Assembly (NCBI RefSeq): GCF_030142155.1
Contig: NZ_CP126247.1
Coordinates: forward strand, 1,302,001 to 1,366,000
Source of the DNA: Arthrobacter sp. zg-Y820
GTDB lineage: Bacteria > Actinomycetota > Actinomycetes > Actinomycetales > Micrococcaceae
Direction of reading: 5' to 3'
DNA length: 64,000 nucleotides
Shown here in pieces: positions 57,679-64,000 of this stretch; position 1 is the stretch's first letter, and each line of letters opens with the position of its first letter. A program made the translations under genes and the position numbers. The notes under the pieces were generated by a model that saw nothing but the letters and a program-made list of their open reading frames with translations, had not been told where the DNA came from and ran no database searches.

Positions 57679-58059
57679 TTGCTGAAGGACCTCAACACTA
57701 TGGCCGTCCTCCCTGCGGCGGATATGACCAGGGCCAGTAATTTCTACCGGAACGTGCTTCAACTGGATCCGCCGGACAGCATGGACGAGGAAAACCTCCT
57801 TTTCCACTGCGGGGACGGAACAACCTTCCTGCTCTACAAGACCGACAATGCTGGCAGCGCCAAGAACACTGCGATGGGGTGGGAAACCAGTGACATCGAG
57901 GGCGATATGGCCAACCTGCGGAGCCGCGGCGTCGAATTCGAGGACTACGACTTCCCTGGACTGACGACGGAAAACGGCCTTGTGGTCATGCCCGTGGGAA
58001 AGGCTGCCTGGTTCACCGACACCGAGGGCAATATTCTCAACCTCTTCCAGCGCGGATAG
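57679..58059 (+). CDS. VOC-family protein (glyoxalase/dioxygenase fold)
   Basis: 126-residue single-module VOC protein with paired beta-alpha-beta-beta-beta units: TMAVLPAADMTRASNFYRNV, LLFHCGDGTTFLLYK, AMGWETSDIEGDMANLRSRG and AAWFTDTEGNILNLFQRG. The last motif holds the conserved Glu of the metal site. Function cannot be assigned; family members range from glyoxalases to resistance proteins. AGGAG at 57666-57670 fits a TTG start at 57679 (eight-base spacing) better than the GTG at 57670, which overlaps that site; ATG 57700 is a further option. Confidence 0.8.
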   Translation: MLKDLNTMAVLPAADMTRASNFYRNVLQLDPPDSMDEENLLFHCGDGTTFLLYKTDNAGSAKNTAMGWETSDIEGDMANLRSRGVEFEDYDFPGLTTENGLVVMPVGKAAWFTDTEGNILNLFQRG

Positions 58060-58109
58060 CGTCAGCCTGGAGGCAAGGCTCGGGCCGGCAAGGCGTGGCC
58101 CCGGCCGGA

Positions 58110-58246
58110 AATCCCTCCGGTTTGGTAGATCCCTCCGGTTTGGGATAAATCGACCGGTTCGGTGAATCCCTGCCACCGCGGATCGGCAGGGATCAACCAA
58201 AGTGGCAGGGATCTACCGAACCGGCAGGGATTTCCCAAAGTGGCAG
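58110..58246. repeat. Palindromic 19-bp-unit repeat element, copy A
   Basis: Left arm of units beginning ATCCCTCCGGTTTGG (58110-58128, 58129-58147) and AATCGACCGGTT (58148-58165), core ATCCCTGCC - ACCGCGGATC - GGCAGGGAT (58166-58193), then three right-arm units of exactly 19 bp beginning GGCAGGGAT at 58185, 58204 and 58223. Arms are complementary, so RNA or single-stranded DNA would fold into a long hairpin. Confidence 0.75.
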
Positions 58247-58393
58247 CAGAAATTAGCTGCCCCGAAAGACATGGCGGCTTTCGGGGCCGCGAAGTCACCA
58301 TGCCTGCCCGTTCGGCGCACGAGTCCCTCGCCAAGTCACCAAATGTGCACCCTGGGAGCTACTTTTCGCCCATCGAACCATCTAGGGCGCACG

Positions 58394-58467
58394 GGTTCCC
58401 ACTGTTTGTGCACTTATGAGGCTGGTGTGACCACAGGGGCAACACCAATGCTCAAAGAGTGGGAACC
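58394..58467. repeat. 10-bp inverted repeat
   Basis: GGTTCCCACT (58394-58403) and AGTGGGAACC (58458-58467) are perfect complements 54 bp apart. No gene lies between them. Apart from this and the two repeat elements, the 58060-59044 gap shows only two copies of CGGGTCCATGCGGAT 27 bp apart (58746, 58773) and no credible gene. Confidence 0.5.
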
Positions 58468-58558
58468 AGTGCGGAAGGGAATCCCGACCATCAGTTGTGG
58501 CTATCGCTCAGTCCCTAACCCCAGGCATCCGGCCCTAGAGCTCCTTGCCCGCCGGCTG

Positions 58559-58657
58559 AATCCCTCCGGCCGACTAAAACCCTCCGGTTTGGTATAAATC
58601 GACCGGTTTGGAAGATCCCTGCCACTGCGGATCGGCAGGGATCTTCCAAAGTGGCAG
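58559..58657. repeat. Palindromic 19-bp-unit repeat element, copy B
   Basis: Same build as copy A, 449 bp away: left units 58559-58577, 58578-58596 and 58597-58614, core ATCCCTGCC - ACTGCGGATC - GGCAGGGAT, then one full right unit and part of a second. The centre is a perfect 17-bp stem (58607-58623 with 58634-58650) and a 10-nt loop that differs from copy A in one base. Confidence 0.75.
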
Positions 58658-59044
58658 CAAACCGGAACGCGACGAGACCCCGATCGGAGCCAGTGACAGG
58701 GACGGGTTCAGAAGCTGGATTCGCAGGTCTGGCGAAAACGAAGCCCGGGTCCATGCGGATCAGGGAAAGCTTCGGGTCCATGCGGATTCGGGAAACTCCG
58801 GGAAAGTTCCGGGAAAGCTCGGGGAACCGGCTCGAGGAACCGGCGCGGGCAGCCAGCTTGGACGGCCCCCGCGAGCCGTCCGGGGGAGGACATGCTGCGA
58901 ACGGCGCACCCCGTCTGCACCCGTCTCCACCCCGCCTGCACCCAAGGTTCGACCTCTAGCTGAGAGTCAAGGCTCGCGGCGCTCCGCGGCGCCGATTCGC
59001 CGTATAGGTGTTGCACGGTTGTAATCTTGACAAGGACAGCCCGC

Positions 59045-59977
59045 ATGAAAGCTAGAGACGGAAGCGTGGATTATTACGTGAGCAGCGATCAGAGTTCAAC
59101 AACTCTGCAGGACGCAACACAGGACGCAGTCGATTCCGTTATGGGACCGACCGGACGCCCGCTGACGGAATTCCCCGAAGCTCCGGTACTCAGCTCCCAC
59201 GGTCCGGCCCGGATCATCGCCATGGTCAACCAGAAGGGCGGCGTGGGTAAGACCACGTCCACCATCAACCTCGGTGCCGCACTGGCCGAAGCCGGCCGCA
59301 AGGTTCTCCTTGTGGACTTCGATCCGCAGGGCGCGCTTTCCGCCGGACTGGGCACCAATCCGCACGAACTGGACCTCACGGTCTACAACGTGCTGATGGA
59401 CCGCAAGGTGGATATCCGCGAGGCGATCCACCAAACGGGCATCGAGAACATCGACCTGCTTCCCGCCAACATCGACCTCTCCGCCGCCGAAGTGCAGCTG
59501 GTCAACGAGGTTGCCCGCGAGCAGGTCCTGGAACGCGCTCTCCGCAAGGTCGCCGACGACTACGACGTCATCCTCATCGACTGCCAGCCCTCCCTGGGCC
59601 TGCTGACGGTCAACGCCCTCACCGCGGCGCACGGCGTCATCATCCCGCTGATCTGCGAGTTCTTCGCCCTGCGTGCCGTTGCCCTGCTGGTGGAAACCAT
59701 CGAGAAGGTCCAGGATCGGCTGAATCCGGGGCTGCAGATCGACGGTGTCCTCGCCACCATGTACGACGCGCGTACCCTGCACAGCCGCGAAGTCATCTCC
59801 CGCCTGGTGGAAGCGTTTGGCGACAAGGTCTTCGAAACAGTCATCAAGCGGACCATCAAGTTTGCAGACGCCACCGTGGCCGCCGAGCCGATCACCACCT
59901 ACGCGGGCAACCATCCCGGCGCTGATTCCTACCGCCGCCTCGCCAAGGAACTGATCTCCCGCGGCGGCGCCCCCTAA
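59045..59977 (+). CDS. ParA-family ATPase next to scpAB
   Basis: 310-residue deviant Walker A ATPase: NQKGGVGKTT with K64 and K69, LVDFDPQGALSAGLG, and IDCQPSLGLLTVNAL. The order parA-scpA-scpB-rluB equals mycobacterial Rv1708-Rv1711, so this is the scp-linked paralogue and not the origin-proximal parA: no parB or parS is nearby. AAGGA stands eight bases before ATG 59045; an in-frame TTG at 59027 is less likely. Residues 1-55 are a polar head. It probably helps place or load the SMC-ScpAB machinery, which is inferred from synteny. Confidence 0.9.
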   Translation: MKARDGSVDYYVSSDQSSTTLQDATQDAVDSVMGPTGRPLTEFPEAPVLSSHGPARIIAMVNQKGGVGKTTSTINLGAALAEAGRKVLLVDFDPQGALSAGLGTNPHELDLTVYNVLMDRKVDIREAIHQTGIENIDLLPANIDLSAAEVQLVNEVAREQVLERALRKVADDYDVILIDCQPSLGLLTVNALTAAHGVIIPLICEFFALRAVALLVETIEKVQDRLNPGLQIDGVLATMYDARTLHSREVISRLVEAFGDKVFETVIKRTIKFADATVAAEPITTYAGNHPGADSYRRLAKELISRGGAP

Positions 59978-59982
59978 CGCTC

Positions 59983-60957
59983 GTGGAACCCAGTTCCGCC
60001 CCGGCCGGCACCGCAGCATCACCGGCGGGGCCGGCAGATCCGACAGTCCCGGCCGGCACAGCACCCGGCACAGCACCCGGCACAGCACCCGACCAGGAAT
60101 CCGCCCCGGCTGTCCGCGGCGGATTCCGGGTCCGGCTGCAGAACTTCACCGGACCGTTCGATGTCCTGCTGGGGCTGATTTCCAAGCACGAGCTGGACAT
60201 CACCGAAATTGCCCTGGCTGCCGTCACCGACGATTTCATCGGCTACATTCGGGACCTCAACGCTGACGGTCAGTCCTGGGCCCTGGATGAGGCCAGCGAA
60301 TTCCTGGTGATTGCTGCCACACTCCTGGACCTGAAGGCGGCCCGGTTATTGCCGGCCGGAGACATTGACGACGCCGAAGATGTCGCCTTGCTCGAAGCGC
60401 GCGACCTGCTGTTCGCCCGGCTCCTGCAATACCGGGCATTCAAGCAGATCGCGGCCATCCTGGATGCCCGGCTGGTCGATGAAGCCGAGCGCTTCCCCCG
60501 GCAGGTTGCCCTCGAGCCGCACTTCGCCGCCATGCTTCCGGACCTCATCTGGCGCACCGGCCCGGAGGACTTCGCTGCCCTGGCAACCAAGGCGCTCACT
60601 CCGCGGGAACCGCCGCCCACCACCGTGGGGCTGGCCCACCTGCACGCCCCCAAAGTGAGCGTGCGGGAACAGGCAGACATCGTGGCACATCGGCTGATGG
60701 CCGCGGGATCGCTCACCTTTACGGCATTGGTGGACGACGCCGCCAGCTCGGTTGCGGTGGCCCGTTTCCTGGCGCTCCTGGAATTGTTCCGGGACGGTGC
60801 CGTGTCCTTCGACCAGCCCGATCCGCTGGGCGAGCTGCTCATCGCCTGGGCAGCGGCACCCGGCGCCTGGCCGGTGAAACCCGGAAGGAATCCCGGGCAC
60901 GAGCCGGCCGACATTCCCGAGTCCTTGGAGGAGCATGCAGCAGAACCCAGCAGGTGA
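59983..60957 (+). CDS. scpA: Segregation and condensation protein A
   Basis: Kleisin subunit that bridges SMC ATPase heads. The 324-residue protein shows the ScpA N-terminus FTGPFDVLLGLISKHELDIT, EFLVIAATLLDLKAARLLP and a C-terminal winged helix (FTALVDDAASSVAVARFLAL). The first 45 residues are Ala/Pro/Gly/Thr-rich and include three exact GTAP units from a 12-bp tandem repeat (60055-60090). GTG 59983 is five bases after the parA stop. The gene overlaps scpB by 23 bp, a tight coupling of kleisin and partner. Confidence 0.95.
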   Translation: MEPSSAPAGTAASPAGPADPTVPAGTAPGTAPGTAPDQESAPAVRGGFRVRLQNFTGPFDVLLGLISKHELDITEIALAAVTDDFIGYIRDLNADGQSWALDEASEFLVIAATLLDLKAARLLPAGDIDDAEDVALLEARDLLFARLLQYRAFKQIAAILDARLVDEAERFPRQVALEPHFAAMLPDLIWRTGPEDFAALATKALTPREPPPTTVGLAHLHAPKVSVREQADIVAHRLMAAGSLTFTALVDDAASSVAVARFLALLELFRDGAVSFDQPDPLGELLIAWAAAPGAWPVKPGRNPGHEPADIPESLEEHAAEPSR

Positions 60958-61570
60958 GGCCGAAGCGCCTCATTCCGCACCCGAAGAGCTCAGGGCCGCG
61001 GTCGAAGCGGTGCTGATGGTGGTCGACGAGCCGGTCACGGCAGCGGAGCTCGCCGTCGTCCTGGATGTCCCCGCCGCCGCCGTCCAGGACACCCTGACGG
61101 AATTGCGGCGTGAGTATGACGGTTATACTGGGGGAGGACCCGGTGGCACAGTACGTGGTTTTACTTCAAAGCGAGGTTTTGAACTGCGGGATGTGGCCGG
61201 CGGCTGGCGGATCTACTCCCGCGCCGAGTTTGCACCCGCGGTCTCGAAGTTCGTCCTGGGCAGCCAGAGTTCACGTTTGACTCAGGCAGCCCTGGAAACC
61301 CTGGCAGTGATTGCCTACCGGCAACCTGTATCCAGGGCGCGGGTATCAGCCATCCGGGGCGTCAACGTTGACTCCGTTGCCCGGACCCTGGTCCAGCGCG
61401 GACTCATCGACGAAGCCGGTGTGGAAGCCGAGACAGGCTCAATGATGTACCGGACCACGCCGTACTTCTTGGAACGGCTCGGACTGGGCGACCTCAATGA
61501 ACTTCCGCGGCTCGCACCGCACCTGCCCGGGCTGGAAAACCTGGCTGAATTTGAAGACACTACTTACTAA
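60935..61570 (+). CDS. scpB: Segregation and condensation protein B
   Basis: Kite-family partner of ScpA in the condensin-like SMC complex. 211 residues made of two winged helices; typical pieces are ELRAAVEAVLMVVDEPVTA, TSKRGFELRDVAGGWRIYSR and LTQAALETLAVIAYRQPVSR followed by IRGVNVDS. GGAG before ATG 60935 lies within scpA. Confidence 0.95.
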   Translation: MQQNPAGEAEAPHSAPEELRAAVEAVLMVVDEPVTAAELAVVLDVPAAAVQDTLTELRREYDGYTGGGPGGTVRGFTSKRGFELRDVAGGWRIYSRAEFAPAVSKFVLGSQSSRLTQAALETLAVIAYRQPVSRARVSAIRGVNVDSVARTLVQRGLIDEAGVEAETGSMMYRTTPYFLERLGLGDLNELPRLAPHLPGLENLAEFEDTTY

Positions 61571-61593
61571 CCGCTACACCCGAAGGACTTTTG

Positions 61594-62847
61594 ATGACAC
61601 AGGCACCCCGCTCCGGATCCGGATCAGGCCGCAACAACCCGCGCAGCGGGGGAGCAGCCGGCGGCAAGTCCTTCGGCAAGGGCTCCAAGCCTGCCGGCTC
61701 CCGCACCGGTGCTCCCCGCGCCGGCGGCCGCTCCGGCGGACCCCGCGACTCCGAAATGAGCGCCGGTGAGTTCCGCGCCAACGGCTACCGTGCCCGCGAA
61801 GAAACTCCGGAAAACCGTCCCGCGAAGTTCCGCTCCGCTGCCTCGAAGGCCTTTGACGGCAAGGGCTCCGGCGCCTCCAAGCCCGCCGGCTCCGGCCAGT
61901 TCAAGCCCGAGGGCTACAAGGCCGGCGCGCCCAAGTCCGCCAAGCCGTACGGCACCAAGGGCGGCGGTTCCTCCCGCACCGGCGGGCCCCAGGCCGGTCA
62001 GCGCAAGGCCGGAGACCGCGCGTTCCGCAACGAACGCTTCGGGCAGAACCTGGGAGCGGTCAAGAAGACCAACACCCGCCGCCCGGCCAAGCCCACCATC
62101 TCCGAGCACCACGACCCCGAGGGCATCCGCCTGCAGAAGGTCATGGCCCAGGCCGGCGTCGCCTCCCGCCGCGTCTGCGAAGACATGATCCGCGAAGGCC
62201 GCGTAGAGGTCGACGGCGAAGTCGTCACCGAGGTCGGCGTCCGCGTGGATCCGCAGAACGTCACCGTCCACGTCGACGGCATGCGCCTGCAGCTGGACGA
62301 GAACCTGAAGTACTACGTCTTCAACAAGCCCAACGGCGTGGTCTGCACCATGGACGACCCCGAGGGACGCCCGTGCATCAGCGACTTCCTGAAGAACACC
62401 AACAAGCACGAGCGCCTGTTCCATGTGGGACGCCTGGACACCAACACCGAGGGCCTGCTGCTGCTGACCAACGACGGCGAGCTGGCCAACCGCCTCACGC
62501 ACCCGTCCTACGAGGTTCCCAAGACCTACCTGGTGCAGGTCCGCGGGCCGATGGCCCACGGCGTCGGCGCCCAGATGCGTGAAGGCCTGGACCTGGAGGA
62601 CGGCTTCGCCAACGTTGACTCCTTCAAACTGGTGGACTCCACACCGGGTCACCTGCTCGTTGAGGTTGTCCTGCACTCGGGCCGCAACCGCATCGTGCGC
62701 CGCCTGTTCGACGCCGTCGGCCACCCGGTCGAGCGCCTGGTCCGCACCCAGGTGGGGCCGATCCGCGTGAACGACCAGCGCCAGGGCAGCATCCGCGTGC
62801 TGGGCCGCACGGAAGTTGGCCACCTGCTGGCCTCCGTAGGCCTCTAG
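61594..62847 (+). CDS. rluB: Ribosomal large subunit pseudouridine synthase RluB type, with basic N-terminal extension
   Basis: Converts a uridine of 23S rRNA (E. coli U2605) to pseudouridine. Residues about 170-225 are an S4 domain (IRLQKVMAQAGVASRRVCED), then the synthase domain with catalytic Asp in HVGRLDTNTEGLLLLTND and the KTYLVQVRG and SGRNRIVRRL segments. The first 165 or so residues are Gly/Ser/Lys/Arg/Pro-rich and surely disordered, so the protein is 417 residues while RluB cores need about 250. GAAGGA is six bases before ATG 61594. The 24-bp gap to scpB suggests one operon. Confidence 0.92.
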   Translation: MTQAPRSGSGSGRNNPRSGGAAGGKSFGKGSKPAGSRTGAPRAGGRSGGPRDSEMSAGEFRANGYRAREETPENRPAKFRSAASKAFDGKGSGASKPAGSGQFKPEGYKAGAPKSAKPYGTKGGGSSRTGGPQAGQRKAGDRAFRNERFGQNLGAVKKTNTRRPAKPTISEHHDPEGIRLQKVMAQAGVASRRVCEDMIREGRVEVDGEVVTEVGVRVDPQNVTVHVDGMRLQLDENLKYYVFNKPNGVVCTMDDPEGRPCISDFLKNTNKHERLFHVGRLDTNTEGLLLLTNDGELANRLTHPSYEVPKTYLVQVRGPMAHGVGAQMREGLDLEDGFANVDSFKLVDSTPGHLLVEVVLHSGRNRIVRRLFDAVGHPVERLVRTQVGPIRVNDQRQGSIRVLGRTEVGHLLASVGL

Positions 62848-62850
62848 GCA

Positions 62851-63960
62851 GTGGGCGCGGCACAGGGTTCCGCCACGCACCTGACCGGTCCCGTCCTGGT
62901 GATCGGCACCGGCCTGCTCGGCACCAGCATTGGGCTGGGGCTGCGCGCGCAGGATGTCGACGTCGCGTTGTCGGACATCTCGCCGTCGACGGCGGCGGTG
63001 GCCCGGGACATCGGTGCCGGCCGGCTGCTCGAAGCGGTGGAGGAGGGCTTCGCGCCTGAACTCGTTGTTGTTGCCGCGCCCCCGGATGTCACCGCCTCGC
63101 TGGTTCGGCAGTCCCTCAAGGACTGGCCAGACGCCGTCGTCGTGGACATTGCCAGCGTCAAGGGCGCGGTCCTCGCGGACCTGCGCGCCTCCGGCGCTGA
63201 CCTGAGCCGCTACGTGGGCACCCATCCCATGGCGGGCCGGGAAAAGTCCGGGCCGGTTGCCGCGCTCGGCGAGCTGTTCACCTCCATGCCCTGGGTCATC
63301 TGCGCCAGCGTTGAAAGCTCGCCGCAGGCGGTCAAGTGCGCGGAGGCGCTGGCCATTGATCTCGGTGCGGTGGTTTCGCGCATGAGCGCCGAGGACCACG
63401 ACCAGTCGGTGGCCCTCGTCTCGCATTTGCCGCAGATCATGTCCTCGCTGGTGGCCAGCCGGCTGCAGGAGACACCCGCGCAGGCGATGGCGCTGGCCGG
63501 CAACGGCCTGCGCGATGTCACGCGGATCGCGGCGAGCGATCCCAAGCTGTGGGTGCAGATCCTGACCGGGAACGCTCCCCGGCTGGTGGAAATCCTCTAC
63601 GGCGTGCGCGATGACCTGAACCGGCTCATCTCCACCCTGGAGGACCCGGTGGCCGACGGCGCCCGGCTGGACATGGCCCAGCTGATTTCGGAAGGCAACA
63701 CCGGGCAGGCCCGGATTCCGGGCAAGCACGGCGCGCCGCCGCAGTCTTTCGTCAGCTTCACCGTCCTGGTGGATGACACTCCGGGGCAGATCGCCCGGCT
63801 CCTCACGGAGATCGGCGAGATCGGCGTGAACCTGGAAGATCTTCGGCTGGAGCATTCCTCCGGCCAGCAGGTGGGGCGGGCGGAAATATCCGTGCTGCCC
63901 AGCCGCGTGCACAACTTGGTGCATGAATTAAGCGCCCGCGGGTGGAAGGTAGTGGAGTGA
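62851..63960 (+). CDS. tyrA: Prephenate dehydrogenase with C-terminal ACT domain
   Basis: Oxidises prephenate to 4-hydroxyphenylpyruvate in tyrosine synthesis. 369 residues: NAD-binding LVIGTGLLGTSIGLGL, substrate and catalytic histidine motif VGTHPMAGREKSG, second His in LVSHLPQIM, and a C-terminal ACT domain (VSFTVLVDDTPGQIARLLTE) for feedback by tyrosine. GTG 62851 is three bases after the rluB stop and the last codon overlaps the next gene (GTGA). Confidence 0.95.
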   Translation: MGAAQGSATHLTGPVLVIGTGLLGTSIGLGLRAQDVDVALSDISPSTAAVARDIGAGRLLEAVEEGFAPELVVVAAPPDVTASLVRQSLKDWPDAVVVDIASVKGAVLADLRASGADLSRYVGTHPMAGREKSGPVAALGELFTSMPWVICASVESSPQAVKCAEALAIDLGAVVSRMSAEDHDQSVALVSHLPQIMSSLVASRLQETPAQAMALAGNGLRDVTRIAASDPKLWVQILTGNAPRLVEILYGVRDDLNRLISTLEDPVADGARLDMAQLISEGNTGQARIPGKHGAPPQSFVSFTVLVDDTPGQIARLLTEIGEIGVNLEDLRLEHSSGQQVGRAEISVLPSRVHNLVHELSARGWKVVE

Positions 63961-64000
63961 GCACAGAACGTAATCCGGCCCTGTTCCGGCTGGGAAAGCC
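63957..64000 (+). CDS. Start of next gene, possibly cytidylate kinase (cut by window end)
   Basis: GTG 63957 overlaps the tyrA stop (GTGA) and the frame is open to the window end: about 14 residues, STERNPALFRLGKP. In mycobacteria and, to my knowledge, related actinobacteria the gene after rluB and tyrA is cmk, and a short polar head ending in a LGxP segment would fit just before its P-loop, but the motif itself is beyond the edge. Confidence 0.5.
   Translation, partial: MSTERNPALFRLGK

Noticed and set aside
59045..59977. Chromosome origin region with parAB
   Set aside because: No parB, parS, dnaA or rsmG-type neighbours; synteny with scpA-scpB-rluB identifies the scp-linked ParA.
61624..63924. 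766-residue minus-strand open frame opposite rluB and tyrA, and similar long ones opposite helR, argH, recN-pyrG, the prp genes and the HNH gene
   Set aside because: High-GC antisense shadows: compositionally biased, no family motifs, and lying over genes with unambiguous motifs.

Overview
The window is a high-GC actinobacterial chromosome segment. Gene content, a mycothiol-type enzyme, tRNA-free rRNA spacers, an actinobacterial boxA (TTGTTTGAGAACTCAATAG) and the 16S sequence all point to the family Micrococcaceae, most likely Arthrobacter or a close relative. This placement rests on recognition by eye, not a database search. Nearly all of the window is orderly chromosomal backbone: I see no prophage, insertion sequence, CRISPR array or plasmid module.

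Layout. (1) 1-6.1 kb: arginine cluster argB(partial)-argD-argF-argR-argG-argH, its first four genes joined by ATGA overlaps, closed by a strong hairpin. (2) 6.1-17.8 kb: small independent units, namely a PNPOx flavoprotein, a mycothiol-type isomerase, a DUF222/HNH nuclease, a two-part SRPBCC protein, 3-methyladenine glycosylase, an aldo/keto reductase, apt, a HelD/HelR-type RNA polymerase recycling ATPase and tyrS. Several of these appear to be leaderless (TANNNT 6-8 nt before the start codon). (3) 18.0-32.3 kb: two almost identical rRNA operons in the same direction, each 16S-23S-5S, separated by one gene for a secreted, LPKTG-anchored thioester-domain adhesin. (4) 32.7-43.5 kb: a block whose order matches the mycobacterial Rv1691-Rv1701 region: a TPR protein with a greatly expanded Arg/Asp/Lys repeat tract, HAD phosphatase, small conserved protein, tlyA, nadK, recN, pyrG, NUDIX, xerD, then a second NUDIX. 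(5) 44.1-50.7 kb: propionate (2-methylcitrate) catabolism, prpD-prpB-prpC on the minus strand, a GntR/FCD regulator and a divergent prpE, with two identical TGTATACACA sites between regulator and prpE. (6) 50.7-53.1 kb: arfB, a 5'-truncated GNAT gene and a BBE-type flavin oxidase. (7) 53.2-57.4 kb: a CitA/DcuS-type sensor kinase and response regulator divergent from dctA, a C4-dicarboxylate sensing and uptake unit. (8) 57.7-59.0 kb: a VOC protein and a gene-free stretch with two copies of a palindromic repeat element. (9) 59.0-64 kb: parA-like, scpA, scpB, rluB, tyrA and the start of a further gene, again mycobacterial order (Rv1708-Rv1711).

The most unusual items are the repeat-expanded TPR protein, the adhesin gene trapped between two rRNA operons, a compensated helix swap in the rRNA spacers, and three different short-period palindromic repeat clusters in intergenic DNA (31-bp, about 13/25-bp and 19-bp units). 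No wholly new multi-gene system is evident; the strongest leads are listed as findings.
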